From assembly GCF_900100545.1 (NCBI RefSeq), contig NZ_FNDP01000001.1:597115-661114 (forward strand): DNA of 64,000 bases, written 5' to 3'. The translations under genes were made by a program, and so were the position numbers. Below the pieces are notes generated by a model. The model did no database searches, had not been told where the DNA came from, and saw only the letters and a program-made list of their open reading frames with translations. Shown here one piece after another: positions 25,791 to 36,834 of this stretch. The stretch comes from Pseudobutyrivibrio sp. 49 (lineage in GTDB: Bacteria; Bacillota; Clostridia; Lachnospirales; Lachnospiraceae). Each line of letters starts with the position of its first letter. The first letter of the stretch is position 1.

Positions 25791-26496
25791 CACCAATATC
25801 TCCTAAAGAAATTAAGGAATCTGGCTCACCAGTAAACATATCCATTCTTCTTATATCAAGTGAAAGCTCATCAAATTCTGGCAATCCAATGAATTCATGG
25901 AAAGCCTTAACAACTAATTCTGGCTTAATATTGTCTGTGCTACCGCTTGAAAGAAGGAGGTCATATTCTGGTTTACCTTCTTTAATAATTAAATTGAAAC
26001 GGTAGATAAGAGGCTTTAAATCAAGCTCTCTTTCACCCTTTTTAGTCTTCTTAACAATATTAATGCTAGAAGCTTCATCAAAGAATCTTTCCTTTAAATC
26101 GATAATATTATCGATGTAGCAGGCGTCATCCTTTGAATCTTTATAAGTTACAACGTAGCTTGCAGCAGTAACTGCAGACATACATTTTTCAGCGGAATCT
26201 GGAAGATATTTGAAACCAATAATCTCAAGGCCTTCAACCATATTATCATTTAAAGCCTTAAGGGCTGATGCAGCATCAACCTTTTCCTTTAAATCAATAT
26301 CCATGTACTCACCTTCAGAGGTAAGACCTACACCAAGTGGTGCTGCAAATGACATGATCTGATGTGGATTAAAGCCTTCTGAATATCTGATTGGAAGCTC
26401 TGATCTTTTAACCGCCTTCTGGAAAAATCTCATAAGGTCCAAATGACCTACATATCTCATTATGCCTGTCTTGGCAAATTTAACTCTAACGCGCAT
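25780..26496 (-). CDS. TIGR03936/DUF2344 radical-SAM-associated protein
   Basis: This 238-residue protein starts MRVRVKFAKTGIMRYVGHLD, followed by RFFQKAVKRSELPIRYSEGFNPHQ, both typical of TIGR03936. It is the constant partner of the TIGR03960 radical-SAM protein, encoded immediately upstream with an 11-nt overlap. The pair is assumed to act on RNA or a tRNA-like substrate because it travels with RNase G and ribosomal genes, but the reaction is unknown. The start is ATG 26496 after a GGGGGT binding site. Confidence 0.9.
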   Translation of the reverse strand: MRVRVKFAKTGIMRYVGHLDLMRFFQKAVKRSELPIRYSEGFNPHQIMSFAAPLGVGLTSEGEYMDIDLKEKVDAASALKALNDNMVEGLEIIGFKYLPDSAEKCMSAVTAASYVVTYKDSKDDACYIDNIIDLKERFFDEASSINIVKKTKKGERELDLKPLIYRFNLIIKEGKPEYDLLLSSGSTDNIKPELVVKAFHEFIGLPEFDELSLDIRRMDMFTGEPDSLISLGDIGDEH

Positions 26497-28354
26497 TATG
26501 ACATACCCCCGATCCAATAATTCCTGCACCACAACCGTTGCAGCTCATTTTACAATTAGGAGTAACCTTAGCGTTCATAGCGTTGTTCCACTCTCTCTTA
26601 AGGAAATCCTTAGTAACGTGACAATTAATGAAATCCCATGGTAGAATTTCATCTAAATCACGCTGACGGTATGCATAATAATCTATTGAAATATTATTCT
26701 TTTCAAAAGCAGCAAGCCACTTATCGAAATCAAAGTATTCACCCCAGGCATCAAAGAAACATCCGCTCTTATAAGCATCTAAAATAGCTGGACAAAGACG
26801 TCTGTCTCCGCGGGCAAACACACCCTCAAGAACAGTAACATCAGAATGATGCCAGTTATACTTAAGCGACTTCTGATTAAGCTGAGCCTTCATCTCGTCA
26901 TTAACAACCTTGGCACGACGCAAGTACTCTCCAGCCTCGTACATTGGAGCCCACTGGAATGGAGTAAATGGCTTTGGTACGAAGAATGATGTAGAAATAG
27001 TAATCTGGCAACGACCCTGACGCTGTTCCTTTGGAACAGTATCGTAATAAGCCGCAGCCACTTCATTAGCAAGCTGTGGGATAGCCTTCATATCCTCATC
27101 AGTCTCAGTAGGAAGACCAAGCATAAAGTAGAACTTAACCTTGTTCCAGCCACCCTTAAATGCAAGTGTGGCACCACCGATGATATCTTCTACAGTAAGA
27201 CCTTTGTTAATTACATTACGCATTCTCTGAGAGCCTGCCTCAGGAGCAAATGTGATACTTGATTTTCTAACATCCTGAACCTTTGACATAACATCAAGAG
27301 AAAATGCGTCAATACGTAAAGAAGGTAATGAAACATTAACACCCTCTGATAAACAGTCATCAATAAGGAAATCCATAAGCTCACCAAGAGCATGATAATC
27401 ACTTGATGAAAGTGAGCTAAGGGAAATCTCCTCGTGTCCTGTAGATGCAAGAAGCTCTCTTGCCTGCTCCTTAAGAACCTCAACAGACTTTTCTCTATTT
27501 GGACGATAAATCATACCAGCCTGACAGAAACGACAGCCTCTGATACAGCCACGCTGAATCTCGAGGACAACTCTGTCCTGAATAGCACGAACGAATGGAA
27601 TAAGCATCTTTGTAGGATAGCTTGAAGAATCCATATCTTTTACAACCTGACGGTCAATTACAGCTGGAACATCATCATAAATAGGCTTAAAGCTTTCAAT
27701 TGTTCCATCAGATTCCTTATAAGTAACCTCGTAAAAAGCTGGTACATAAATTCCTGGAATCTTTGCTGCTGCTCTAAGGAAAGACTGACGGTCAAAGCCC
27801 TTTGCCTTGTGTTCTTTATATAAGTCGAGAAGAAGTGGATAGCTGGTCTCACCCTCTCCCACGTAAACTAAATCAACAAAATCAGCGATAGGCTCTGGAT
27901 TAGTGGCACAAGGACCACCCACAATAACGATAGGATCATCGTTTTCACGATCCTTAGACTCTAAAGCCACACCAGCCAAATCAAGAATCTGAAGGATATT
28001 GGTGTAGCACATCTCATACTGAAGTGTCATACCAATGAAATCAAAATCCTTGATAGCATCCTGTGATTCTAACGCAAAAAGAGGTATATTACGCTCCTTC
28101 ATCAGATTATGTAAATCTGGCCATGGCGAATATACCCTTTCACAATATGTATCCTCACGCTTGTTAAGCATATCGTAAAGGATAGCTATACCCAGGTGAG
28201 ACATACCTACTTCGTAGACATCAGGGAAGCACATAGCAAATCTGATGTCTACGTCAGCAGGATTCTTTTTCACACTATTAAATTCGTTGCCGATATAACG
28301 TGCAGGCTTGTCAATCTGCATCAAAATATCGTCAGGTAATGCAAGTTTTTTCAT
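26486..28354 (-). CDS. TIGR03960-family radical SAM protein with B12-binding-like domain
   Basis: This 622-residue protein has an N-terminal B12-binding-like domain (about 30-190) and a radical SAM core with the cluster motif CIRGCRFC (RGCIRGCRFCQAG, near residue 270). A cysteine-containing tail (CKMSCNGCGAG) ends it. The family's reaction is not established. It starts a run with its TIGR03936 partner and RNase E/G, and lies 9 bp downstream of hisIE. Confidence 0.92.
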   Translation of the reverse strand: MKKLALPDDILMQIDKPARYIGNEFNSVKKNPADVDIRFAMCFPDVYEVGMSHLGIAILYDMLNKREDTYCERVYSPWPDLHNLMKERNIPLFALESQDAIKDFDFIGMTLQYEMCYTNILQILDLAGVALESKDRENDDPIVIVGGPCATNPEPIADFVDLVYVGEGETSYPLLLDLYKEHKAKGFDRQSFLRAAAKIPGIYVPAFYEVTYKESDGTIESFKPIYDDVPAVIDRQVVKDMDSSSYPTKMLIPFVRAIQDRVVLEIQRGCIRGCRFCQAGMIYRPNREKSVEVLKEQARELLASTGHEEISLSSLSSSDYHALGELMDFLIDDCLSEGVNVSLPSLRIDAFSLDVMSKVQDVRKSSITFAPEAGSQRMRNVINKGLTVEDIIGGATLAFKGGWNKVKFYFMLGLPTETDEDMKAIPQLANEVAAAYYDTVPKEQRQGRCQITISTSFFVPKPFTPFQWAPMYEAGEYLRRAKVVNDEMKAQLNQKSLKYNWHHSDVTVLEGVFARGDRRLCPAILDAYKSGCFFDAWGEYFDFDKWLAAFEKNNISIDYYAYRQRDLDEILPWDFINCHVTKDFLKREWNNAMNAKVTPNCKMSCNGCGAGIIGSGVCHNAR

Positions 28355-28363
28355 ATAATAATT

Positions 28364-29644
28364 TTATCTTTGAGCAAGCTCAGATGTAATATCTTCCCAG
28401 GTAACTCCTTTGGCAACCATAAGAACCATCATATGATACAGGAAGTCTGAAATCTCATATTTGGTCTCTTCAGAATCAGGATTCTTGGCTGCAATAACAA
28501 TCTCTGTAGCCTCTTCACCCACTTTTTTAAGAATCTTATCCAATCCCTTATCAAAAAGATAATTCGTGTATGAACCTTCCTTAGGATTCTTCTGACGGTC
28601 AGCAATAACTGCATAAACATCCTCGAATACCTTAAGTGGATTACGCTCAATATACTCCTTTTTTACTATCTCATTGAAGAAGCAGCTAGGTGCACCAGTG
28701 TGGCATGCCACTCCAACCTGAGAAACTTTCGCCAAAATAGTATCAAAATCACAGTCAGCAGTCAATGACTTGACAAACTGGAAATGCCCGCTTGTCTCAC
28801 CCTTAACCCAAAGAGACTGTCTTGAACGAGAGTAATATGTCATCTTGCCTGTGCGAATTGTAGTATTGAAGGATTCCTCGTTCATGTATGCAAGCATAAG
28901 AACCTCGCCTGTCTGAAAATCCTGAATAACTGTAGGCACAAGTCCATTTGCATCTGGCTTTAAATCTGACCAAGCAAGCTTAGGCTCAAAGTTATCCATC
29001 TTAATACCAGAATCAGAAAGCTCGCTCTTCATCTGCATGATATTGAAATTAGTATCATTAATAAACTGTCCAGAAATACCACGGATCTGATCTGACTTTA
29101 ATACCTTTATCACCTTATCGAGATCATACTCTTCTACCTGTGCAATATATGGAATCTCGGTAATGTTCTCAAGTCCCTCTAAAAGAGATGTATTCATGAT
29201 AAGTAATTCATGAATGTTGCTTGGGAGGAAATCCTTTGTCTTAAACAGGAAATCAACTGTAGAAAGACTTACCAGCATTTTCTGGGCACCAAATCTGGCA
29301 CTGGCTTCCTTAATCAGGTCAATGGTCTCAGGCTTTGATCCGTTAAGAATAACCTCTACACATCCAGCATAGAGAAGCTTCTTAACATCCTCGAGACGCT
29401 TAATGTTTCCTCCGCCAGCTGTCTTAACCTGTACATTACGGTTAATCTCTCTGATAGCGAGGATGTTCTTCTCATGTTCCTCGTCATCAGTAGATAAATC
29501 ATAACAAATAATTTTATCTATACCGCTGTCATCATATACTGATGCCAGCTCAAGTACATCCTTTTTTACTTCAAGATCAGTAGGGCTCTTTACCGCCATA
29601 CCATCCTTGATATAAATAGTGGCAACTATGTTTTTGTGTTCCAT
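28364..29644 (-). CDS. hisIE: HisF-like pseudo-barrel fused to HisI-HisE (phosphoribosyl-AMP cyclohydrolase / phosphoribosyl-ATP pyrophosphatase)
   Basis: Three domains are joined in 426 residues. HisI (about 220-330: [40 protein letters not shown]) opens the ring of PR-AMP, and HisE (about 335-426: [15 protein letters not shown]) hydrolyses PR-ATP; their motifs look intact. The first 215 residues are a HisF/HisA-like barrel ([21 protein letters not shown]). However, the catalytic Asp11 of HisF is Tyr11 and the second, Asp130, aligns with Ser128. The barrel is thus probably not an active cyclase and may be structural or regulatory. It ends the hisZ-G-D-B-IE run. Confidence 0.9.
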   Translation of the reverse strand: MEHKNIVATIYIKDGMAVKSPTDLEVKKDVLELASVYDDSGIDKIICYDLSTDDEEHEKNILAIREINRNVQVKTAGGGNIKRLEDVKKLLYAGCVEVILNGSKPETIDLIKEASARFGAQKMLVSLSTVDFLFKTKDFLPSNIHELLIMNTSLLEGLENITEIPYIAQVEEYDLDKVIKVLKSDQIRGISGQFINDTNFNIMQMKSELSDSGIKMDNFEPKLAWSDLKPDANGLVPTVIQDFQTGEVLMLAYMNEESFNTTIRTGKMTYYSRSRQSLWVKGETSGHFQFVKSLTADCDFDTILAKVSQVGVACHTGAPSCFFNEIVKKEYIERNPLKVFEDVYAVIADRQKNPKEGSYTNYLFDKGLDKILKKVGEEATEIVIAAKNPDSEETKYEISDFLYHMMVLMVAKGVTWEDITSELAQR

Positions 29645-29665
29645 GTCAAGTCCTGCTCCTTTAAA

Positions 29666-30262
29666 TTAAATTGAACCCTTTGTTGTCATTGTGGAATTAT
29701 TAAGTCTTGGGTCAATAGTTGTAGCCTCGTCCAATGCTTTGGCAAATGCCTTAAACATTGCCTCACACATATGATGTGAATTTCCCGGTGTAAGAACCTT
29801 AATATGTAAATTCATTCCTGCTGAATAAGAAATAGCATAGAAAAATTCTTTTACCATCTCGGTATCCATGTAACCAATTTTTTCTGTAGGGAATTCAGCT
29901 TCAAAAGATAAATATGGTCTGTTACATAAATCCACAGCAACAAGCACTAAAGTCTCGTCCATAGGAAGGATGCAGCTGCCATAACGCTTAATTCCAAGCT
30001 TCCCCCCGCAGGCTTTTTTGATTGCATTGCCAAGCACTATTCCTGTGTCCTCAATAGTATGATGGCAATCAACCTGTAAATCCCCCTTTATTGATGCAGA
30101 TAAATCAAAGAGACCATGTCTTGTAAAAGCGTCAAGCATGTGATCAAAAAAGCCAATACCTGAGCTTACCTGACACTCACCTGAACCATCAATTGAAAAA
30201 TCGATGGTAATATCTGTTTCTTTAGTTTTTCTGGCAACCTTTGCCCTGCGTTCCTCTGACAT
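29666..30262 (-). CDS. hisB: Imidazoleglycerol-phosphate dehydratase
   Basis: This 198-residue monofunctional HisB carries the paired metal-binding motifs DHMLD and HHTIEDTG plus their repeats SYSAGMNLHI and SHHMCEAMFK. It catalyses the sixth step of histidine synthesis. It lacks the phosphatase half found in enterobacteria. It lies 125 bp downstream of hisD and 21 bp upstream of hisIE. Confidence 0.96.
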   Translation of the reverse strand: MSEERRAKVARKTKETDITIDFSIDGSGECQVSSGIGFFDHMLDAFTRHGLFDLSASIKGDLQVDCHHTIEDTGIVLGNAIKKACGGKLGIKRYGSCILPMDETLVLVAVDLCNRPYLSFEAEFPTEKIGYMDTEMVKEFFYAISYSAGMNLHIKVLTPGNSHHMCEAMFKAFAKALDEATTIDPRLNNSTMTTKGSI

Positions 30263-30298
30263 AATTTCACCTAATTATTTATAATTCCCACGCCTTTA

Positions 30299-30304
30299 AT
30301 TATA
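30299..30304 (-). promoter_or_regulatory. Weak candidate -10 box upstream of hisB
   Basis: TATAAT on the minus strand lies in the 125-bp gap between hisD and hisB, but the -35 position reads TTTAAT, which is weak. It might give hisB-hisIE extra transcription. Confidence 0.25.
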
Positions 30305-30387
30305 CCGAAAATACGAATTTAATTAAAGGATGGTAAACTACACAAAATGAGCTTTTAATTTTATATAAATTTCCCTTTTATATGATT

Positions 30388-31680
30388 CTAGATCTCTTCA
30401 AAACGAACCTTGATTGAGTTTGCGTGTGCTGTAAGCTGCTCGTTGTTAGCGAACTTTACGATATCAGGATATACCGCCTCAAGAGCCTCTTTTGAGTATG
30501 AAATAATACTTGATTTCTTAATAAAATCATCCACTGAAAGTGGCGAGAAAAATCTTGCTGTACCGTTAGTAGGAAGTACATGATTTGGTCCTGCAAAATA
30601 GTCTCCAAGCGGCTCTGAAGAATACTGTCCAAGGAAAATAGCACCAGCATTTTTCACGTAAGTCATAGCCTCAAAAGGATTAGCTGTCACAATTTCTAAG
30701 TGCTCTGATGCGATAGCGTTTACACAGTCAATGGCATCCTTCATATTGTCCGCGACGAGTAAATATCCAAAGTTATCAAGTGACTTTTGAATAATGTCTT
30801 TTCTCGAAAGTATATTTACAAATCTCTCAATTTCCTTTTCAACTTCATCAGCCAGTTTTTCCGATGTTGTAACAAGAATGGCAGACGCAAGCTCATCATG
30901 CTCTGCCTGCGATAATAAATCGGCAGCTACATATGTAGGATTAGCAGTCTCATCTGCAAGTACTAAAATTTCTGAAGGGCCGGCAATAGAATCGATAGAT
31001 ACATAACCAAATACAGCCTTTTTTGCAAGGGCTACGAAAATATTTCCAGGACCAACAATCTTATCAACCTTTGCAATCGACTTTGTACCAAAAGCCAATG
31101 CTGCTATTGCCTGTGCGCCACCACATTTATAAATTACATCTACACCCGCTTCGTTGGCTGCCACAAGAGTGCTAGGATTAACTTTTCCATTTTTGTCGCA
31201 TGGGGTTGTCATATAAATAGTTCCAACACCTGCAACTTTGGCAGGCATTACGTTCATCAATACAGATGAAGGATATACTGCTTTTCCTCCTGGAACATAC
31301 ACACCAACCTTAGCAAGAGGTGTTATCTTCTGACCAAGAATTATTCCCTCTTCAGAAGAAAACCAGCTATTTTGCTTTTGCTTTGCATGGTACTTTTCAA
31401 TGTTTACAAGAGCTTTACGAATAACCTCTATAAGCTCTTGTGGAACAAGATTATAAGCTTCTTCAATCTCCTCTTTTGTAACAACAATATTATTTTCATT
31501 TATATCCGCACCATCAAACTTCTTCGTATATGCGAATATTGCCTCATCACCATTTACTCTAACGTTATTTACAATCTCATTAACGGTAGCCTCGTACTCT
31601 GTGTACTGGTTTGGGCTACGTTTAAGAAGTGTCTCCAAAATATTATCTATGGTGTTTGCTGTAAGCCTAAGCTTTCTCAT
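30388..31680 (-). CDS. hisD: Histidinol dehydrogenase
   Basis: This 430-residue NAD- and zinc-dependent enzyme makes the last two oxidations in histidine synthesis. Family segments include [49 protein letters not shown] and [13 protein letters not shown]. The active-site SEHLEIVT and the C-terminal GPNHVLPT follow. The start was set at ATG 31680, nine bases after GGGAG; an upstream TTG is too close to that site. It overlaps hisG by 14 nt. Confidence 0.96.
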   Translation of the reverse strand: MRKLRLTANTIDNILETLLKRSPNQYTEYEATVNEIVNNVRVNGDEAIFAYTKKFDGADINENNIVVTKEEIEEAYNLVPQELIEVIRKALVNIEKYHAKQKQNSWFSSEEGIILGQKITPLAKVGVYVPGGKAVYPSSVLMNVMPAKVAGVGTIYMTTPCDKNGKVNPSTLVAANEAGVDVIYKCGGAQAIAALAFGTKSIAKVDKIVGPGNIFVALAKKAVFGYVSIDSIAGPSEILVLADETANPTYVAADLLSQAEHDELASAILVTTSEKLADEVEKEIERFVNILSRKDIIQKSLDNFGYLLVADNMKDAIDCVNAIASEHLEIVTANPFEAMTYVKNAGAIFLGQYSSEPLGDYFAGPNHVLPTNGTARFFSPLSVDDFIKKSSIISYSKEALEAVYPDIVKFANNEQLTAHANSIKVRFEEI

Positions 31681-32323
31681 TTTCAAGTGCTCCCTTCAGC
31701 TTTTCAATAAGCTCTGTAATTCTTTCATATTCCATCTTCATGGACACCTGATTTACTACCATTCTGGCTGAAAGTGGACATACCTCTTCAAGAACCACAA
31801 GTCCATTTTCTCTAAGAGTAGAACCCGTCTCTACAATGTCTACGATAACCTCAGAAAGTCCAACAATAGGTGCCAGTTCGATAGAACCATTCAACTTAAT
31901 AATCTCAACTGTCTGATTTTTTGTGTTATAGAAATGATCCTTTGCAATACGAGGATATTTGCTGGCAACACGGATAAGCTCATGGTGCTTCAATAACTCA
32001 GCAGCTTCAGCTGGTCCACAGACACACATTCTGCACTTTCCAAAACCAAGATCCAAAACCTCGTAAATATTACGGTTCTCCTCAAGGATAGTATCCTCTC
32101 CAACCACTCCTATATCTGCTGCTCCATATTCCACATAGGTTGGAACATCAGGTCCTTTTGCAAGGAAGAATTTAAGCTTTAAGTCCTCATTTGTGAAGAT
32201 AAGCTTTCTTGTATCAGGATCTTTCATCTCCTCGCAGGTAATTCCAATACTTTCAAATAAAGCAAGTGTTTGTTTTGCAAGTCGTCCCTTTCCAAGGGCA
32301 AAAGTTAAATATCTGTCACTCAT
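31667..32323 (-). CDS. hisG: ATP phosphoribosyltransferase, short form
   Basis: This 218-residue HisG of the short type starts histidine synthesis from ATP and PRPP. It has [11 protein letters not shown] at the N terminus, [13 protein letters not shown], and the PRPP loop [14 protein letters not shown]. It lacks the C-terminal regulatory domain of long HisG, so it needs HisZ, which is encoded directly upstream with a 1-bp gap. Confidence 0.95.
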   Translation of the reverse strand: MSDRYLTFALGKGRLAKQTLALFESIGITCEEMKDPDTRKLIFTNEDLKLKFFLAKGPDVPTYVEYGAADIGVVGEDTILEENRNIYEVLDLGFGKCRMCVCGPAEAAELLKHHELIRVASKYPRIAKDHFYNTKNQTVEIIKLNGSIELAPIVGLSEVIVDIVETGSTLRENGLVVLEEVCPLSARMVVNQVSMKMEYERITELIEKLKGALENEKA

Positions 32324-32324
32324 A

Positions 32325-33311
32325 TTATTGTCTCTCCAATGCTAACATCAGCTGGTCAACGGTAATAGCAAAGCCAATGGCAGGTGAATCCTTGCCAAAT
32401 AGGCTAAGTAGGGAGTCATAGCGTCCCCCCTTAACAAGTGGCTCACCAACTCCATAGGAATATCCTGTAAAGATGATTCCTGTATAATATTTGTATTCAG
32501 AGATCATTCCAAGCTCAAAGGAGATAAAATCCATCACCTTATTTTTGTTAAGCAATTCATAGAGCTTTGTAAGATACTCTAGTGCATCATATACCTTCTT
32601 GTACTTCTTTGCCTTATCCATATAAGGCTTCCATTCTGTAGGCGAATTTAAAATCTTTCCAGTAAGATCAAATAAATCAATAAGGCTTTTTGATACGCCT
32701 GCACTTTCAAGTAATTCCTTTGCGCCAAAGAAATTCTTGTTTGAAATAAGTCCTACAAGCTTTTCTTCCATGTCCTCTGAAAGATTAGCTGCGTCAATAA
32801 GTCCTCGAACAATATCAAAATGACCTACACCAATTTCAAATTCCTTAAGTCCACTTTCTTTTAAAGCGTTGACAACAATGGTAAGAATTTCTGCATCAGC
32901 ATCTACAGAGCTGTCTCCAATAAACTCACAGCCTGCCTGTGTACTTTCCTTTAAACGTCCCTGAAGGCTATGATAGTTAATAAATACATTTCCCTCATAA
33001 GAAAGCTTAACAGCCCCATCTGTGTCAGAAAAATACATTGCTGCAGCTCTTGCAATAGATGGTGTGATATCTGGCCTCAAAACAAGTGTATTTCCATCTC
33101 TATCAAAGAACTTAAACATTTCATTAGACTCACATGAACCTACTTCTCTTGAGAATGTATCAAAATATTCAAAGGTAGGTGTGGAAATAGGTGCATAATT
33201 ATACTTTTTAAAACATTTTCTAAGATTGTATAAAGTATCAAGTCTACGCTCATACTCACTGTTGTAAATGTCTCGAACACCCTCTGGTGTATGTAAGGTT
33301 AAATTTTTCAT
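32325..33311 (-). CDS. hisZ: ATP phosphoribosyltransferase regulatory subunit
   Basis: This 328-residue paralogue of the histidyl-tRNA synthetase catalytic core ([37 protein letters not shown]) lacks the anticodon-binding domain. Adjacent to short hisG, it forms the HisGZ octamer and carries histidine feedback sensing. The start was set at ATG 33311, seven bases after GAGGT. It is the first gene of the his run; no strong promoter or T-box was seen in the 77 bp upstream. Confidence 0.93.
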   Translation of the reverse strand: MKNLTLHTPEGVRDIYNSEYERRLDTLYNLRKCFKKYNYAPISTPTFEYFDTFSREVGSCESNEMFKFFDRDGNTLVLRPDITPSIARAAAMYFSDTDGAVKLSYEGNVFINYHSLQGRLKESTQAGCEFIGDSSVDADAEILTIVVNALKESGLKEFEIGVGHFDIVRGLIDAANLSEDMEEKLVGLISNKNFFGAKELLESAGVSKSLIDLFDLTGKILNSPTEWKPYMDKAKKYKKVYDALEYLTKLYELLNKNKVMDFISFELGMISEYKYYTGIIFTGYSYGVGEPLVKGGRYDSLLSLFGKDSPAIGFAITVDQLMLALERQ

Positions 33312-33388
33312 ATTAGTTACCTCATGGGTTGAATTCACTTTAGTCTGCTAATGTAATAAAGTAACAATATCAAAAAACAGCCACAAAG

Positions 33389-33922
33389 TCAACCTTTGCG
33401 ACTGCTCAAATCAATATTAATCATATCAAGGTACGGAACCAAAAGGTTTGGCTTTGTCTGAAAGAAGAACTTTTCATCAAGCTCTTCTATCCTAAAGCTC
33501 TTCCTTCCTCCCTCTGTCATTCTGTCCCAGAAAGTCTTTAACTGGGCATATGTAAGATAATAATACATATCTCTTTCACTAAAGAAAATAAGGATAAAGG
33601 CAAGCCCATCCTGAGCTTCCCATTTGCCCATGAAATCTATCTGGTGTTGATGAATGTTCTGAAGAGGGAAGGTATCTTTGTTACATTCCTTTGCGTCAAA
33701 ACAAACGGGAATTCCCTGAATCGCTCCTACATAATCGACAGTAGATTTCTGGTCAAAATACGCCAGTGTAATATGACCCTTTTTATCCATATCAATAGGC
33801 GTAATAGGTGTAGGGATTTTCTGAATCAATGCCAAGCCATTCTCTTCATATACCTCATTGGTCTTATTAATAAACTCCTCGAAGGTAGATCCTCGAAGCC
33901 CCCTTGATTTAAAAGTAGACAT
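33389..33922 (-). CDS. recU: Holliday junction resolvase RecU
   Basis: This 177-residue endonuclease resolves recombination intermediates in Firmicutes. The catalytic segment STVDYVGAIQGIPVCFDAKE contains the Asp and the ExK-type DAKE motif, followed by IHQHQIDFMGKWEAQDGLAFILI. The start was set at ATG 33922, just after GGAGGAG; a longer frame runs upstream without a site. It overlaps the pseudouridine synthase gene by 14 nt. RuvAB, which works with RecU, is encoded at 54.6-56.2 kb. Confidence 0.92.
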   Translation of the reverse strand: MSTFKSRGLRGSTFEEFINKTNEVYEENGLALIQKIPTPITPIDMDKKGHITLAYFDQKSTVDYVGAIQGIPVCFDAKECNKDTFPLQNIHQHQIDFMGKWEAQDGLAFILIFFSERDMYYYLTYAQLKTFWDRMTEGGRKSFRIEELDEKFFFQTKPNLLVPYLDMINIDLSSRKG

Positions 33923-34844
33923 TAAACTCCTCCGGCTCTTTTGCTTCAAAATAGCTTCCGTCCTCAAATTCAATAGAGAAGGCATGAAGAAGCTGAGATT
34001 TTACATTAAGCCTTTTGTTTATATTCGCATTTCCGTATTTCATATCACCTAAAATCGGATGACCAATTGATGCCAGGTGTGCTCTAATCTGATGAGTTCT
34101 ACCAGTAATCAGGTGAATCTCTAAAAGTGTAAGGTCATTATCCAAATGCTTTATAGGACTGTAAGCTGTTTTAATTGGCTTGGCATCCTTTTTTTCTTTA
34201 TCAAGAATCGTAACCTTGTTAGTGGCCTCATCCTTATAAAGGAATCCATCAATGGTCTGTGACTCGGTAATATTTCCAAGAACAATAGCATGATAAAGCT
34301 TCTTACAGCTACGCTCCTTTAGAGCCAGACCAAGGTTCTGGGCTGTCTTAAGATTCTTTGCAAAAAGTACAATGCCAGAAGTATTTCTATCAAGTCTGTT
34401 GCAGATACTAGGATGAAAATGCTTAAAACTCTCTTCAGAAAGCTGACCCGTTTTTATCATGTAAGAAATAGCCATCTCATTGATAGAAACCTCTCCATCA
34501 GAATCCTTCTGTGACTTGATTCCAGATGGCTTATTAATAATAATCATATCCTCGTCCTCATGGACAATATTAATGTTATTAGGCGCCTTGGAAATAGCCC
34601 CATACAAAGGATCTGCCTGGGTTGCACCGCTCATCTTTTCAAAGGTCTCATCTGAAAACCAGATTTTAACCACATCACCCGTATTAAGTTTTTCTGAGCC
34701 ATCAGCCTTTTTATCATTTAAAGTGATATTCTTTTTTCGCAGCATCTTATAGATAAAAGAAGTGCTGGCCTCTGATAACACTCTTTTTAAATATTTATCA
34801 AAACGCTGATTGCTATTTGCGTCGTCTATTCTTAGTTCTTTCAT
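33909..34844 (-). CDS. RluA-family pseudouridine synthase (RluC-like)
   Basis: This 311-residue enzyme has an S4 domain (about 1-75) and a catalytic domain with [16 protein letters not shown] containing the catalytic Asp, and [20 protein letters not shown]. Among RluA-family members it resembles RluC-type 23S rRNA enzymes, but the targets are not established. It overlaps the end of ygiQ by 32 nt and has a poor ribosome binding site, suggesting translational coupling. Confidence 0.88.
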   Translation of the reverse strand: MKELRIDDANSNQRFDKYLKRVLSEASTSFIYKMLRKKNITLNDKKADGSEKLNTGDVVKIWFSDETFEKMSGATQADPLYGAISKAPNNINIVHEDEDMIIINKPSGIKSQKDSDGEVSINEMAISYMIKTGQLSEESFKHFHPSICNRLDRNTSGIVLFAKNLKTAQNLGLALKERSCKKLYHAIVLGNITESQTIDGFLYKDEATNKVTILDKEKKDAKPIKTAYSPIKHLDNDLTLLEIHLITGRTHQIRAHLASIGHPILGDMKYGNANINKRLNVKSQLLHAFSIEFEDGSYFEAKEPEEFNVYF

Positions 34845-36777
34845 TTGAAGTCTTTTTATTCTTATTATTTTTATTTTCTGTTGGTCTTACATTTTTACCA
34901 TTAGATTTCTTATTCTGAGCATTTCCTGATTTGTTGGCTGGCTTCTTATCAGAATGATTCTTAGAGAAATCCTTACCCTTTATCTTTCTAGGAGGGATAA
35001 GACACTCATCACCAAAACCAATCAAATCCTCTCTGCCGGCCTTCATAAGAGCCTCTTTAACAAGGTCATAATTTTCAGGTCTCTTGTACTGGATAAGAGC
35101 TCGCTGCATAGCCTTCTCATGCGGATTCTTACATACATAAACAGGCTTCATATCCCTAGGATCTATCTCTGTGTAGTACATGGTAGTAGAAATTGTACTA
35201 GGTGTAGGATAAAAATCCTGAACCTGTTCCGGAGACAAATGATGATCACGCAAGTACTCTGCCAAGGCAATAGCATCATCTAGCGTAGAACCCGGGTGAG
35301 AACTCATTAAATAAGGCACCAAATACTGCTTTAAACCAAGTTCTTTGTTAATCTTCGCATATTTATCGCAGAAAGCATTATAAACGCTTATATCAGGCTT
35401 TCCAAGGTAACTAAGTACATTGTTAGAAATATGCTCTGGCGCTACCTTAAGCTGACCACTGATATGGTATTTGCAAAGATCTCTTAAGAAAGTATCGTCC
35501 TTATCGTACATTACATAATCGAAACGCACACCGGAACGAACAAATACTTTCTTTACCCTTGGAAGCTTTCTAAGCTTAGTTAAAAGCTCCACATATTCCT
35601 TGTGGCTAACCTGAAGGTTAGGACACTTTGTAGGGAACAAGCACTGTCTATTAGTACAAACACCCTTTTCCATCTGCTTTTTGCAGGATGGATTTCTAAA
35701 GTTTGCTGTAGGGCCACCTACGTCATGGATATATCCTTTAAATTCTGGATCCTCGGTGATAAGCTTTGCTTCCTCAATAATAGATTCCTGACTTCTTGAC
35801 TGGATAATACGACCCTGATGGAAAGTAAGTGCACAGAAGTTACATCCTCCAAAACAGCCTCTATTACTGATGAGAGAAAACTTTACTTCCTTGATAGCAG
35901 GAATTCCACCATCCTTCTCGTACATTGGATGATAGGTACGCATATACTCGATAGCATAAACATCGTCCATCTCCTGTCGTGAAAGAGGCTTCTGAGGTGG
36001 ATTCTGAATAACATACATCGCACCATCATAAGTCTCCACCAATTTCTTAGCTGTGAAGGCATCCGTATTTACGTATTGAGTATAGAAACTTTTTGCATAA
36101 GTTTTCTTATCAGCTTTTATATCCTCATAAGATGGCAACATAATTCCGTCCTCAGTAAAGGACTTATCTCTTGTCTTATAGACAGTACCATCAATATAAG
36201 TAATATCCCTAACATCCATACCAGATGCAAGACAATCTGCTATCTCAACAACAGAACGTTCTCCCATTCCATAGGAAATGATATCAGCTCCTGAATCAAG
36301 AAGGATTGAACGTCTAACCTTATTAGACCAGTAATCATAATGAGCAAGTCTTCTAAGGGATGCTTCGATTCCTCCGATAATAATAGGCTTTGTCTTATAA
36401 GTATGTCTAATCAGGTTACAATAAACAATCGTAGCGTAATCCGGTCTAAGTCCAGCCTTGCCTCCTGGAGAATAATTATCGTATTCTCTGTGATGCTTAG
36501 AGACACTGTAATGATTAACCATGGAATCCATGTTTCCAGCTGACACAAAGAATCCTAATCTTGGCTCACCAAGAATATTAATTGAATTATCATCTTTCCA
36601 GTCAGGCTGAGGGATGATTCCTACGGTATAACCATGTAACTCTAATATTCTACAAATAATTGCAGCTCCAAAAGAAGGATGATCAACATAAGCATCACCG
36701 CAGACATATACAAAATCAAGCTGCTCAATGCCTCTTTCCTTCATATCCTTTTTAGAAACTGGTAAAAACTGTTGCAT
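34813..36777 (-). CDS. YgiQ-family radical SAM protein
   Basis: This 654-residue protein has the YgiQ N-terminal domain ([27 protein letters not shown]) and a radical SAM cluster motif CFGGCNFC ([20 protein letters not shown], near residue 305). The last 50 residues are low-complexity Lys/Asn/Arg-rich, probably a nucleic-acid-binding or disordered tail. The substrate is unknown. A hairpin separates it from the upstream coiled-coil gene. Confidence 0.9.
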   Translation of the reverse strand: MQQFLPVSKKDMKERGIEQLDFVYVCGDAYVDHPSFGAAIICRILELHGYTVGIIPQPDWKDDNSINILGEPRLGFFVSAGNMDSMVNHYSVSKHHREYDNYSPGGKAGLRPDYATIVYCNLIRHTYKTKPIIIGGIEASLRRLAHYDYWSNKVRRSILLDSGADIISYGMGERSVVEIADCLASGMDVRDITYIDGTVYKTRDKSFTEDGIMLPSYEDIKADKKTYAKSFYTQYVNTDAFTAKKLVETYDGAMYVIQNPPQKPLSRQEMDDVYAIEYMRTYHPMYEKDGGIPAIKEVKFSLISNRGCFGGCNFCALTFHQGRIIQSRSQESIIEEAKLITEDPEFKGYIHDVGGPTANFRNPSCKKQMEKGVCTNRQCLFPTKCPNLQVSHKEYVELLTKLRKLPRVKKVFVRSGVRFDYVMYDKDDTFLRDLCKYHISGQLKVAPEHISNNVLSYLGKPDISVYNAFCDKYAKINKELGLKQYLVPYLMSSHPGSTLDDAIALAEYLRDHHLSPEQVQDFYPTPSTISTTMYYTEIDPRDMKPVYVCKNPHEKAMQRALIQYKRPENYDLVKEALMKAGREDLIGFGDECLIPPRKIKGKDFSKNHSDKKPANKSGNAQNKKSNGKNVRPTENKNNKNKKTSNERTKNRRRK

Positions 36778-36798
36778 AAATACCTCTTAAATAATTAA

Positions 36799-36819
36799 GG
36801 CATCCAACCTGTGGATGCC
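36799..36819 (-). terminator. Hairpin downstream of the coiled-coil gene, weak terminator
   Basis: An 8-bp stem (GGCATCCA / TGGATGCC) with a 5-nt loop follows the stop at 36835 on the minus strand. Only TTAATTATTT follows, so termination is probably incomplete. Confidence 0.55.
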
Positions 36820-36834
36820 CCTAAATTTTGATGA

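Noticed and set aside
32325-33311. Histidyl-tRNA synthetase
   Set aside because: It lacks the C-terminal anticodon-binding domain and sits beside the short form of HisG, so HisZ is the better call.
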